Part shown: piece by piece, positions 23,810 through 34,441 of the stretch | Layout of the letters: the number at the start of each line of letters is the position of its first letter | How positions within the stretch are numbered: position 1 is the first letter of the stretch | From: Fistularia commersonii | Lineage: Eukaryota > Chordata > Actinopteri > Syngnathiformes > Fistulariidae | NCBI GenBank assembly: GCA_037954325.1 | Contig: JBBMNZ010000007.1 | Span: 6,137,001 to 6,201,000 of the forward strand | DNA length: 64,000 bases | Reading direction: 5' to 3' | Translations under genes and position numbers: made by a program | Notes under the pieces: model-generated | Databases searched by the model: none | What the model saw: the letters and a program-made list of their open reading frames with translations, nothing else | Told to the model about the DNA's origin: nothing

Positions 23810-25255
23810 AGTTTTAAACTTGATGGAGCTTTGCCACTTGGCTCAATTCCTTGTTAACCAGGAAAGAGTCTGCGTCACTGCAGACTCTTTCCTGTCCAGC
23901 CCCTGTTCCATCCTTCCCTCACTTGTAAACAAGAACCTGAGATACTTCACTTCTCCACTTCAGGCAGGACCTCCTCTCTGACCTGAAGCTGGCACTCTGC
24001 CTGTTTCCAGCTGAGAATTGTGGTCTCGGATTTCGAGGTACCAATCCTCATCCCGGCCTCTTTACATTCGGCTGTGAACTGCTCCAGAATGATCACTCTG
24101 CAAAAATAAAAAGTCCATAAAAGTAAACAGAATTAGTGACGGACAACCCTGGCGGAGTCACACCCTCACCCTCAAGGATCCTACAAGGGGTGTCGAGCTG
24201 TTCCATGACCAGGACGAAAACCAGACTGCTCCTCCTAGGTCAGAGGTTTAGCAAACCCTCCTCTCCAGTACCTCCGAATAGACTTTTCCACAGAGGCTGA
24301 GCAGTGTGATCCTCCCAGTCTGCCGATCCAGCAGCACTTACCCCAGAGGCTCTCATATCCAGGACAGCCCAGCAACATCCGGAGCCTTCAGGAACTCAGG
24401 GTGGATCTCATCGATCCCTGCCATCGAGGAGCTTTTTTAATACCTCAGCAACTTCAGCCCCAGAATCAGGAGGGTCCCCTGACTCTGCTTCTTCATTGAA
24501 ACGCATATTTAGGAGGCCTTGGAAGTAAGTATTCCTTCCACCAATCCAGAAAGTCCCAAGTCAAGGTCAGCAGCACGCTATCCCTACTGTACACTGTTGA
24601 CGGTGTACTGCTTCCCCCTCCTGAGCCACCGGATGGCGGATCAGAGTCTCCTTGGTACCTTCAGAAAGTCGAAAGTTCTCCATGGCCTCACCAAACTCCT
24701 CCCACGCCGGAGTTCTTGCCTTGGCAGCCACCACAGTTGTGTGCTGGTACTGACACAGAGGCAAAGAAAGGCTTGGTAGGACTCCTTCAGCTTGACGGTA
24801 TCCTTTACTGCTGAGGTCCACCGATGGGTTGCGGGGATTACTGCCTCGACAGGCACTGACCACCTTACGGCCACGGCTCCGGTCTACCGCCTTGAGAGGC
24901 ATAGAACATTGTCCCTCACCATGGCCACCAACTAGCTCACATTGCGCCGACCCTCATGGCCCTTAACCATTCCAAGGGGTGGTCAGGTCAAGGTAAGGTG
25001 GACCCACGTTGCCTTTTGGAGCTGAACCTTGCTAAGCTCCATGGATGCAGACATGGCCACCAGATGCTCGCCATCGAACCTCTTCCCCGTGCCTGGCTCC
25101 AGGGAGGGGCCCCGGTGACCTCTGGGCAAGGGGAAACCAGCTCCATGTGTCTTCTTCATCGGGGTCTTCTCAAGCTACGCTTTGTCTGGTCCCGCAACCG
25201 GGACCTGTTTGCCTTGGGTGATAAAGCCCCCGACAACGCAAACGCAAACCCCTTG
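23810..25255 (-). mobile_element. truncated LINE (non-LTR retrotransposon)
   Basis: Minus-strand translation in shifting frames shows a 5' leader (about 25255-24960), the endonuclease-RT linker near 24880-24560 (motifs such as AWEEFGEAMEN), RT pieces near 24470-24180 (DEIHPEFLKA, ITLLSL) and the RT end near 24080-23880 (KSETTILSWK, EKFKYL). Long stretches of the endonuclease and RT core are deleted. It matches a LINE type abundant in fish; I do not assign the clade. Confidence 0.75.
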
Positions 25256-25259
25256 ACCA

Positions 25260-26040
25260 AAATATGGTAGCAGCTCAAGGAGGGGGGCAGGTTTAGTGAG
25301 AGATGAATAATCTGCCAGGAAACGTTGAAAAACATCATAAGATGCTAATAAGTTAGCATGTATTAGCGGCCCGGCTTCCTCTGTCACGCATGCAAAGGCA
25401 GCGAAAGACACAGCAGGAATTAAACAGTCGGTCGTGACTTCAGGCCATTTTCACTCAGAAAATAATAATAGAAACAGTAATAGAGGCGATTACAAAGTCC
25501 CACTCGAAATGGCACCCGTGGAAACAAACAGGCGCCGACTTTGTGCTGAATGTCGCAATGGACGAACCAGTCGTTGCGCTCAGTTCCAGGGCCACCGCTG
25601 TCCGCCTTTATGGAGGGATCAGGCTCTTCTGCGAAATGGAGTTCACCAGTACCTGTTTTCCTGACCTAAATATAGATCATGGCTGCACTGTGGCCCAAAG
25701 CGGGCAGGGAGAGGAGTCTATCCCCCGTCTCTGCAGCAGACCGTACCTCTGCCGCAGGAGTCGTTTGAGGGCAACGAATCTACCTTGTTGCTGGAGGTCA
25801 CGTAAGCGCCGGTCCAGTGTCGCAACGACCAAAAAGTCCTTGGAGTCATCCGTTAAACTTCCACACAAGTGTAAAAGGTCTTCAACATGCTGGAACCAGG
25901 AGGCTCTGCAAGAACGCCAAAGGCTTCCGCCATGGGAGTTGGGGCGACGTGGTCGGACATGTTGGAATCGGGGTCGCACATGTGGCACATTGAACCAGAA
26001 AACACCGGGGACGTAAACCAGCTAACTGTCGTAACGGGTT
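25260..26040 (-). mobile_element. Ty3/gypsy remnant, 5' and gag-like part
   Basis: Minus-strand open frames (25677-25988 and 25175-25411) look like gag-type sequence. The phrase 'cacattgaaccagaaaac' at about 25987 is repeated at 22767 next to the integrase end, which suggests element-specific sequence at both ends. The middle of the element is replaced by the LINE at 23810-25255. Confidence 0.5.
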
Positions 26041-26232
26041 AGAGGCTCTGTCACAATATAATCAAATGGCATTAATATAAAGTACATATATATATATATA
26101 TAGAATATATACACATGTGTGTTTTTGTATAAATGTGTGTATATGCATATATATGTGTCTGTGGATATATATACTGTATATACACACGGACATACATTTA
26201 CTTACACACACATCTCTATGTATGTATATATA
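26041..26232. repeat. AT/TG-rich low-complexity tract
   Basis: 'tatata' with 'tgtgtgta' interspersions. It provides the TA target environment for the adjacent Tc1-type MITE. Confidence 0.7.
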
Positions 26233-26588
26233 CACTGCTCAAAAAAATAAAGGGAACACTTAAACACATCCTAGATCTAAATGAATGAAATATTCTTATG
26301 AAATACTTTGCTCTTTACACAGTTGAATGTGCTGACAACAAAAGCACACAAAAATGATCAATGGAAATCAATTGTATCAACCCATGGAGGTCTGGATTAG
26401 GAATCACACTCAAAATTAAAGTGTAAAAACACACTCCGGGCTGATCCAACTTTGATGTAATGTCCTTAAAACAAGTCAAAATGAATCTGTGTTGCTTCCT
26501 GAGTGGACACTATGATTTCACAGAAGTGTGATTGACTTGGAGTTACATTGTGTTGTTCAAGTGTTCCCTTTATGTTTTTTGAGCAGTA
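26233..26588. mobile_element. Tc1/mariner-type MITE, about 356 bp
   Basis: The terminal inverted repeats read 'cactgctcaaaaaaataaag' on the left and the near-exact complement ending 'ttttttgagcagta' on the right, flanked by TA-rich target sequence. The interior encodes nothing. The ends match a well-known fish Tc1-like family. It lies directly upstream of the candidate exon at 26711. Confidence 0.88.
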
Positions 26589-26710
26589 TATATATATTTT
26601 AAAGGCCAGATCTAACACAGCCAGGGTACCCTGCATCCCAGATGTTGTTTTTTGCCGTCTCCCTGCGAGGCTCCCCCTGCCCATTATCCCTCCCGCTCTA
26701 AATACTGCAG

Positions 26711-26854
26711 GCACGCGATGAGGACCGGACGGCGGTGAAGGTCGTGACGGGCCTCGCCGCCGTGGAGGCAGGATGCGCCGGGGGCTACCAGAGCGCCGTG
26801 GAGTTCCTGTCGGACATCGGCCTCCGGCTGGGATGCGGCACGGCCAGTAGAGAG
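26711..26854 (+). CDS. unidentified candidate internal exon (48 codons)
   Basis: It has a strong acceptor (aatactgcag) and donor (gag|gtaagg) and is open in one plus frame starting in phase 0. The translation is Ala/Gly/Glu-rich and contains GYQSAVEFLSDIGLRL; I do not recognise the family. Its phase fits the end of the trim24 PHD exon (21887, phase 0), so it could be a terminal trim24 exon, but nothing in it resembles a bromodomain. It could also be the 3' part of another gene or chance. GC content and CpG density are well above its surroundings. Confidence 0.4.
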
Positions 26855-26936
26855 GTAAGGCTTGGGAAGGAATTTACTATTTTTAATGCATAACGTCCCG
26901 TCATCGTCCGATTCGTGTTTTCTTTGTTTGAAAAAG

Positions 26937-27104
26937 TCGGACTCCGCAGGCGAGGCGCTCCGGGACCTCCTCAGAAACACCTCCCCTGGACAGGCCGCTC
27001 CCGGGGTCAAGGCGGAGTCGGTGGCCAGCGACCCCCTGCCCTCGCCCGCGGACCGCAACACCCCCGGCTGCGGAGTACTAACACAAGTACTCCAGAATAA
27101 GTAA
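26937..27104 (+). CDS. unidentified candidate terminal exon (55 codons plus stop)
   Basis: Acceptor 'tttgaaaaag' follows a pyrimidine-rich stretch; the frame continues in phase 0 from 26854 and ends at TAA 27102-27104. The sequence is Ser/Pro/Ala-rich and contains LRDLL, an LxxLL nuclear-receptor-box pattern, and a VKAE segment. An AATAAA lies at 27422-27427. As part of trim24 it would give a protein of 864 residues without a bromodomain. Chance is not excluded. Confidence 0.4.
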   Translation, partial: SDSAGEALRDLLRNTSPGQAAPGVKAESVASDPLPSPADRNTPGCGVLTQVLQNK

Positions 27105-27224
27105 AAATACACGCACAGGACAAAGGAACTACACTGAGGAAATACTTTGTACTTCTCAATACACACTCGGTACTATAGCAGTCGCCTACAGGGTTAATGC
27201 CACTATTCATTTGATTATTTATCT

Positions 27225-27950
27225 ATCCATTTGACTATTTGAGTGTTTATTCTACAATTTAAGTATTTATCTATCTATCTATTCATTTATTTATTTGCAA
27301 TTCTAATCGATTTAATTCATCTATCCAACAATTTATTTATTTATGTGTTGATTTATCTTATCTATCTACCGATTGATTCAGCCATAATTTATTTCACTTT
27401 CGATTGTTTAAGCTGTTTATCAATAAAATGTTTATTGTTATTGAGTTATCTATTTACCCATTGATTCATTCATCTTATGTTTGAATCGATCAAGCTGTTT
27501 ATTTGTTAATTTATTAATATTATTATTATTACCGATTATCTATCTAACCATTGATTCATTATTTTATTTTTAATCAATCAAGCAGTTTTTTTAATTATTA
27601 TTACTGATTTAATATCTACATATTGATTCATTTGATTCGTTTAATTTATCATTACTGAGTATCTATCCGCCCATTGATTCATTTATTTTATTTGTAATCA
27701 ATCAAGCTGTTTATTTTTTTATAATCATTATTACTGATTTATCTATCTACCCATTGATTCATTTTATTTTTCAATCAATCAAGCTGTTTATTTGTTTAAT
27801 TCATTATTATTATTATAATTACTGATGATCTATCCACCCACTGATTCATTAATTTTATTTTTAATCAATCAAGCTGTTTATTTATTTTTATTATTATTAC
27901 TCCCTGTTTATCTTTCTACACATTTATGTTTATTTATTTGTTGTAAATGT
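27225..27950. repeat. AT-rich degenerate tandem repeat
   Basis: Recurrent blocks of 'atctatctaccc', 'attgattcatt' and 'aatcaatcaagctgttta', with 'ttattattatt' spacers. The marker 'aagctgttta' recurs about six times at spacings of roughly 75-125 bases, so unit length varies. Confidence 0.8.
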
Positions 27951-29728
27951 TTTCACAACCATTCATACTGAATGCCCCCCCCGCCGGCCACTGATTGACA
28001 TGGACGTGGCAAGACAAGCGCCGTGGAGCTTCAAAGGGACAACAAGATTAACGCTGTCTGAATGTGACCTCCGCCGCTTCTAACCGACCCCTCCCTTGAG
28101 GGCGGGGGTTCGGCTCACCCTGCTGTTTCTTGTTAAAAAAAAAACCCGCGTAGGTCGGAGGTGGGGGCGGGAGGGCGAAGGTGCCTTCAGATGTTTCCTT
28201 TGCCGTGACGGGACCACATCTGATGGTCGACCTCACACGGCCCGCTTCTAAATTGTCTCCACAAAAGGGCTAAAGATAAGATTGCGGCCATTAAAAGGGG
28301 GGCGGGGGGGTCTGCATGAAGGAGGGTGCGGTTAAATCCCCACTTTTTGTGTGCATGAATGCCGCATTCCGGTCGTCTCCTCCATCTTCCGGCCTCGGGC
28401 TGCTGTTTATAACTCTGTTATGACACGGTTATGATACATTTCATGTTAGTTTTGATTGTTTCCACCACTAAGTCAGCTAAAAGGCTTCAAACTGGCCGCA
28501 GGTTGTTTCCATCTGTTCGACAGGACGCGTCCGCCCTCCCCATGTCGGCAAGGACGAACGTGACGTGTTTCCCCGCCGTGCCGAACGGCTGGAAACAAAG
28601 CGCAAGCGTCTGTTATCATAACGTGAGCGCTGATGGATCGGTAACATCTGCGCGGCGTAACCTTTAAGACTTGAATACAAGAGCGTGTTTAGTATGTTTG
28701 ATAACCCACCCGACGGTTTGGGAAGCTAGTAAACACACGTGGAGGCGCTAGCGACACCCGCCGTCCGCCCAATCACTACCCGGAAGGAACTTCCTTCCAC
28801 CCACGTCGCGGTTTTAGCACCGCCGGCCGCTTAGCAGCCGCCATGGCGGCTTAGACACGTGGGCTCGGGTTAGAGGAGCGTCCAGCTGTGATAGATCTTC
28901 TGCAGATCGCCGCCGTCGGAAGTCGGTGAATCGGGAAATTCGATTCCACCTTCTCGCGCTTTGGAGGCGGCGGCGGCGCGGCTTGGAGGAGTTCTGCAGG
29001 GGCCTACACTCGTACACCTTTTTTTTTTTTTCCATTCCTGCTAACAGTTTTAGCAGCGATTGCAAGGCCACAGAGTTGCCCCCCCCCCCAAAAAAAAAAG
29101 CTGTGAAAAAAGGCGTGAGTGTCAGCGATTTGGCAATAAACATCACAATGAAATGAAGCGTTGCTTTTGCATCTTTTTCCACACACACACACACTAATGG
29201 CTGCAGAGCTAGCATGCAAGGGGCTAATGTGTGTGTGGGGGTGCTTGCCTGAGGGCACTTGGGCTTGCAGACAGGAGGAGCCGGCAACCTTCTGATCGCA
29301 GATGTGATTAAAAAGTGCCAGTATGTGTGTAATAAGACAGTTATTACACAATTATTCACCGTGGAGCAGAAATAGCCATTTTTTAAACGTGAAACGTGAA
29401 AAGAGGGATTCAAAATCTCATGTAATATCTTACAAATGTGTGTTTATATTTACACACACATGTATATGTTTGTTTCCTGTTGTGGAATTGCAAACAGGTT
29501 TTTTTTTGTTTGCAAACCTTTTGTCACGCAGGAAATAAACACGTAATTACACGTCACGCCGCTGTAATTAGTGTTATTACGTCACTTAAGTTTTTTTTTT
29601 TTTTTCCTTTCGCTTTGATGGGTCCGTCCCGCCTCCCGGGCGCCGTACACGGGACGCCGGACTCCTCCAGTCGCGCAGCAGCGTGGACGCGCTCGGCTCC
29701 ACCGCATCCACGAGGGGGAAAGTCCTTT

Positions 29729-29761
<33 letters not shown>

Positions 29762-29922
29762 GATAAGTAGGCTACCCGTTGCTCATCAATCCCGCGGATT
29801 ATAGGTGTATATTAAAAAAAGAAAAAAAAAAAAGAAAGCTGCGCTGCTGCGCACACACGCAGTCTTCGGACTCCTGGGATTAAAAGAATAAGAAAGAAAA
29901 AAAAGTTTTCTTCCTCCATTCA
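27951..29922 (+). promoter_or_regulatory. fbln1 upstream region
   Basis: No gene is seen. The stretch alternates GC-rich blocks (about 28500-28990 and 29620-29720) with homopolymers (29023-29032, 29591-29605, 29725-29761). A weak TATA-like 'gtatattaaaa' lies at about 29806, some 115 bases before the ATG; this is only suggestive. The unusual T-run/A-run junction at 29725-29761 is reported separately. Confidence 0.4.
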
Positions 29923-32900
29923 ATGGATCCACGGCTGGTGCTCGTATGTTCTCTCCTCGGAGTGATCCTCGGTCAAGGTAGGATCGGCTCCACACACACA
30001 CACACACACACGGTATCCGCCGCTTCTCTCCCGTCCACGGGACAGAGGAAGAGGGAGGGGGGGGTGAAACCGCGTGTCGGGGATCGTGACGTGGGGTTCG
30101 CCGGGATGCAGTCCCGGTGTTACACGAAGTACACTCGGCTGACACCAAGAACTTGGTTATTACACCGTTATTGCACCGTTATTACACTGTTATGACACCG
30201 TTATTACACCGTTATGACGCTCTTATTATTGTATGACGCGCGTCACGTCTCCTCCTCCGTCGTTTTATCCCGTTATCTTTGCTCCATCCCTTCACAGCAC
30301 ATCTGATTATTCCTTTCCGGCAACATGCTTGTACATGTCGGCCCCAGTTCTGATAGTTCAGGTACCACGAAAACTTTATTAGCATGGATTCCCTAGACTT
30401 TCAGACTTTCAGCCAGGTTTTTGCCCCCTCCGCCCCCCCCGCCCTGGGGTTACTGACCCCTTGCAGAATGCCCCGGTCTCGCACCGCCCCGTCCGGCGGT
30501 TGTGATTCCTGCGGGCCGGGTGGCGTCACATGGCCCCACATGGGGGCTGTTGACACAGCCGGCGGGGCCACTTCTCCCCCAGCTGCCCTCACGGCGGGGG
30601 GCCGAACTCTGCCCCGACCCCCGGCGGGCAGACAGACAGTCGGGTACTGCTGTTTGTTGTGACGTCTGAGAGCTGCTTCCCCGTGAGGGCGGAGCTCCGC
30701 CGGCTGCCTCATTAAGCCATGTTTACATGGACCGACACCCTGCCAAGAAACAACCGGCTCCCTTGCCGCCGCTCCCCTCGCCGTCCCCAGATGGAAATCA
30801 GATCCAGCAGCGGTCTGGATGATCGAGACGCTTTCACCGTCCGCTCTATTGGAAAGTACAGCCGGCAACATTAGCGTCAACGTGTACACTAACACTTGAT
30901 CGGGAAAGTAGATCTGACAAAGTTAGCTACAGCATGTATGCTAACACTTGGCTGTGAAAGAAGATCCTGCAAAGTTAGTAACAGCATGAATGTGTAACAC
31001 TTGGCTGTGAATGAAGATCCTGCAAAGTTAGTGACAACATGTATGCTAACACTTGGTTGGGGAAGTAGATCCTGCAAAGTTAGTAACAGCATGTATGTGT
31101 AACACTTGGCTGTAAATGAAGATCCTGCAAAGTTAGTGACAACATGTATGCTAACACTTGGTTGGGGAAGTAGATCCTGCAAAGTTAGTAACAGCATGTA
31201 TGTGTAACACTTGGCTGTAAATGAAGATCCTGCAAAGTTAGTGACAACATGTATGCTAACACTTGGTTGGGGAAGTAGATCTGACAAAGTTAACAACAAT
31301 GTTTATGCTAACACTTGGCTGGGAAAGTAGATCCTGCAAAGTTAGCAACAGCATGTATGTGTAACACTTGGCTGTGAAAGAAGATCCTGCAAAGTTAGCG
31401 ACAACACAAATGCTAACACTTGGCTGTGAAAGAAGATCCTGCAAAGTTAGTAACAGCATGTATGTGTAACACTTGGCTGTGAATGAAGATCCTGCAAAGT
31501 TAGCGACAACATGTATGCTAACACTTGGTTGGGGAAGTAGATCTGACAAAGTTAGAAACAATGTTTATGCTAACACTTGGCTGGAAAGTAGATCCTGCAA
31601 AGTTAGCGTCAACATGTATGCTAACACTTGGCTGTGAAAGAAGATCCTGCAAAGTTAGTGACAACATGTATGCTAACACTTGGTTGGGGAAGTAGATCTG
31701 GTAAAGTAAGGGACAACACATATGTGTTTTCAGTTCAGCTTGTGCGCCGGGACAGAATGTAGCAGCAGCCCTGACTTCTGCCACTGCCATGAGAAGTAAA
31801 ACCTCGAAGGCGGGCAGAGGAAGTATCCTTGTAATTTAAGATTCACTCCTCCACCGTCCCGAGGGAGGAGTGGAATCCTGCCTCACCGGGAATGTTAACA
31901 AATCATTTGATATCGGATTGCTTTAATTTTTTTAAACATCCTTGACATTAGGATGCACAGGAGCGCAGGGATACTTAGCAAAAGAGGGAATATGGCGGGT
32001 GGGGGGTGCTGATTGTCGTGTTATTTAGCACTGCGATCAATACTTTAGTTCGGGACTAATTGATCAGACAGTGTAAGAAGGAATAAGTTGATTCGCTGTG
32101 GCGTCTCTCAAGGCAGCAGCCGAAAGACAAGGACAAAGAATCGATCAGACGTGTTGCTGCCAACTTCGACAGATCTACTTTCCCGTTAACTGTTAGCCTA
32201 CATCTTTTTGCGAATGATGTCAGCTCTACTTTTCCAATCAAGTGATAGTATACGTCATGTAGCTAACTCCCCCGGCTCTATTTTCCCCATCAAATATTAC
32301 CGTGTGTGTTGTTGTTACTTTTGTCAGAGCTACTTTCCCCAGCCAAGAGTTAGCAAACGCGTTATCGCTAACTTTGTTGGCTCCACTTTCCCCATCGAGT
32401 CTTAGTGTACCTGGTGCACCTGTATGTATGTTGTTGCTAACTTTGTTGGATCTATTTTCCCGTTAATTGTAGGCCTACGCTCTGCTGCTAACTGTATCAG
32501 ATCTACTTTCCCCATCGGGTATGAGCGTACGTGCTGTCGGTAACTTTGCGAGATCTGCTTTCCCCATCCAGCGTTAGCCCATGTGTTGTCGCTATTTTTG
32601 TCGAATCTACTTTCCCCGTCGGGTGTTAGCGTACATGCTGTCGCTAACTTTGCCAGATCTGCTTTCCCCATCCAGCGTTAGCCCATGTGTTGTCGCTATT
32701 TTTGTCGAATCTACTTTCCCCATCGGGTGTTAGCGTACATGCTGTCGCTAACTTTGCCAGATCTGCTATCCCCATCAAGTGTTAGCCCATGTGTTGTATC
32801 TATTTTTGTCGAATCTACTTTCCCCATTAAGTATTAGCATATGTGTTGTCGCTATTTTGTCAGCTGTACTTTTCCCATTAAGTATTAGCATATGTGTTGT

Positions 32901-34410
32901 TGCTATTTTGTCAGCTCTATTTTTCCCAGCCAAGTGTTAGCGTACATGTTGTCGCTAACTTTGTCGGATCTCCATCTGTGTCGGTACGTCTGCGCGGGGT
33001 TTGCTGTGGTTAGCTGGCTATAATGCTACATCACTCAAACAAGCGAATGCTAATGGCGTAGCGTGTTTACAGCTGGACGGTCTGCAGGCGTGAGCGCCTT
33101 GTTTTTCACATATAGCGATTTAGCATTTTGGCGGCTCGTCCTCAGAGCTTATCAGTCCAGCCGGCTGCAGCTGATGGCCAGACTTCCTGTGTTTTTTTTG
33201 TTTTTTTTTTAAATGTCATCGACTATTTTGATTCACGGTCATTATTGAACGCTCTCCCTCCCCCCCGAGGAGAAACAGCAAATCCATGTGTCTGCTGCTC
33301 CAGACACTTGTCCTCCCCGCCTCATCTGACTTATTACACCCACAGCAAAACACACAATGTCTCCAACAGATGGCCTTTTATTTTTTTCCCTGTTTTATCC
33401 CGGAGGATTTCACAATCACCCTTTCCGATAACTCGGAATCATTTGCCAGCTAGCAAACGATGCTATCGTAGTGTATTACAGTGTAGTTACAATGTAATTA
33501 CAGCGTTATACCGTAACGACACAACGTGTTTGGTTTGCTTCGGCCGAGCGGATTCTCTGCCATTTTTCCATCTTTATGACTGTTTAATTTGTAAAAATAA
33601 CCCCCGCCCCCCCCAACCCTCACATCCCCTCTGATAGGAGAGGAGCCGATCTCCATGGAGAAGTGCTGCCAGGACGGCCAGAGGCGAGCCGTGGAGAACG
33701 AGGACTGCGCGTCGCTGCCCCTCATCTCCGAATCCACCACGTGCAGGTAAGCGGTGAACGAAAAAAAAAAAAAAAAAAAGGAGTCAAATAAATGTTTTGT
33801 GACAAACAGGGGTCACAACACAACACAATGCCAGATTGGACATGTTGAGAATCTCCAGCCTTCTATCTAGAATGTGCACGTTACGTCATTTCGAGACGGT
33901 CCAAAGAGGTCTGATCATAAAGTGTGTTTCGGGTGGTGGTTGGGGGGGGGGGGGGGGGGCTGTTTCGAAATCCAAGTAAATGCCTCGGATGCGAAATGCA
34001 ACGTAGAAAGAGGTCGGAGGAGGCAATAACAGGAAATCCCAGCGATTAGTCGGAGCCCACGTGGAAAGTGCTTTCTGCTGGGAGCCGACGAGGAATATCT
34101 CATATTTATGCTGCGTATTCTTTTTTTTTTCTCCCCCTGAATGCATCGCCATTTACAAAATCCCAGCCCCCCTGCGCCCTAACCTCCGCCCTGTTTTAAG
34201 AGATTGGAGGAAAGAAGACAAATAAATAAAGAAATAAATAAAAATACCCCGCATTCTGATGCGGTGATGTCATCGGCGGCGGCGAAGACGCTGGAAACTC
34301 TTACTCAGCTAATGATTGGTTCAAAACGCGGGAGTGCGGGGAAGGGGTGTGTTTACTAGAACCGGAGCGATGCTTTTTAAACACACTGCGTGGGTGAATA
34401 CGTGTGTGCG

Positions 34411-34441
<31 letters not shown>

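Noticed and set aside
26711..27104. These exons as the trim24 bromodomain
   Set aside because: The translation has none of the bromodomain landmarks (no PxDL-type loop, no conserved Asn/Tyr pattern) and is far too short.
26684..27166. 160-codon open frame on the minus strand
   Set aside because: It is the antisense of the GC-rich candidate exons at 26711-27104, crosses their splice sites, and has no recognisable domain.
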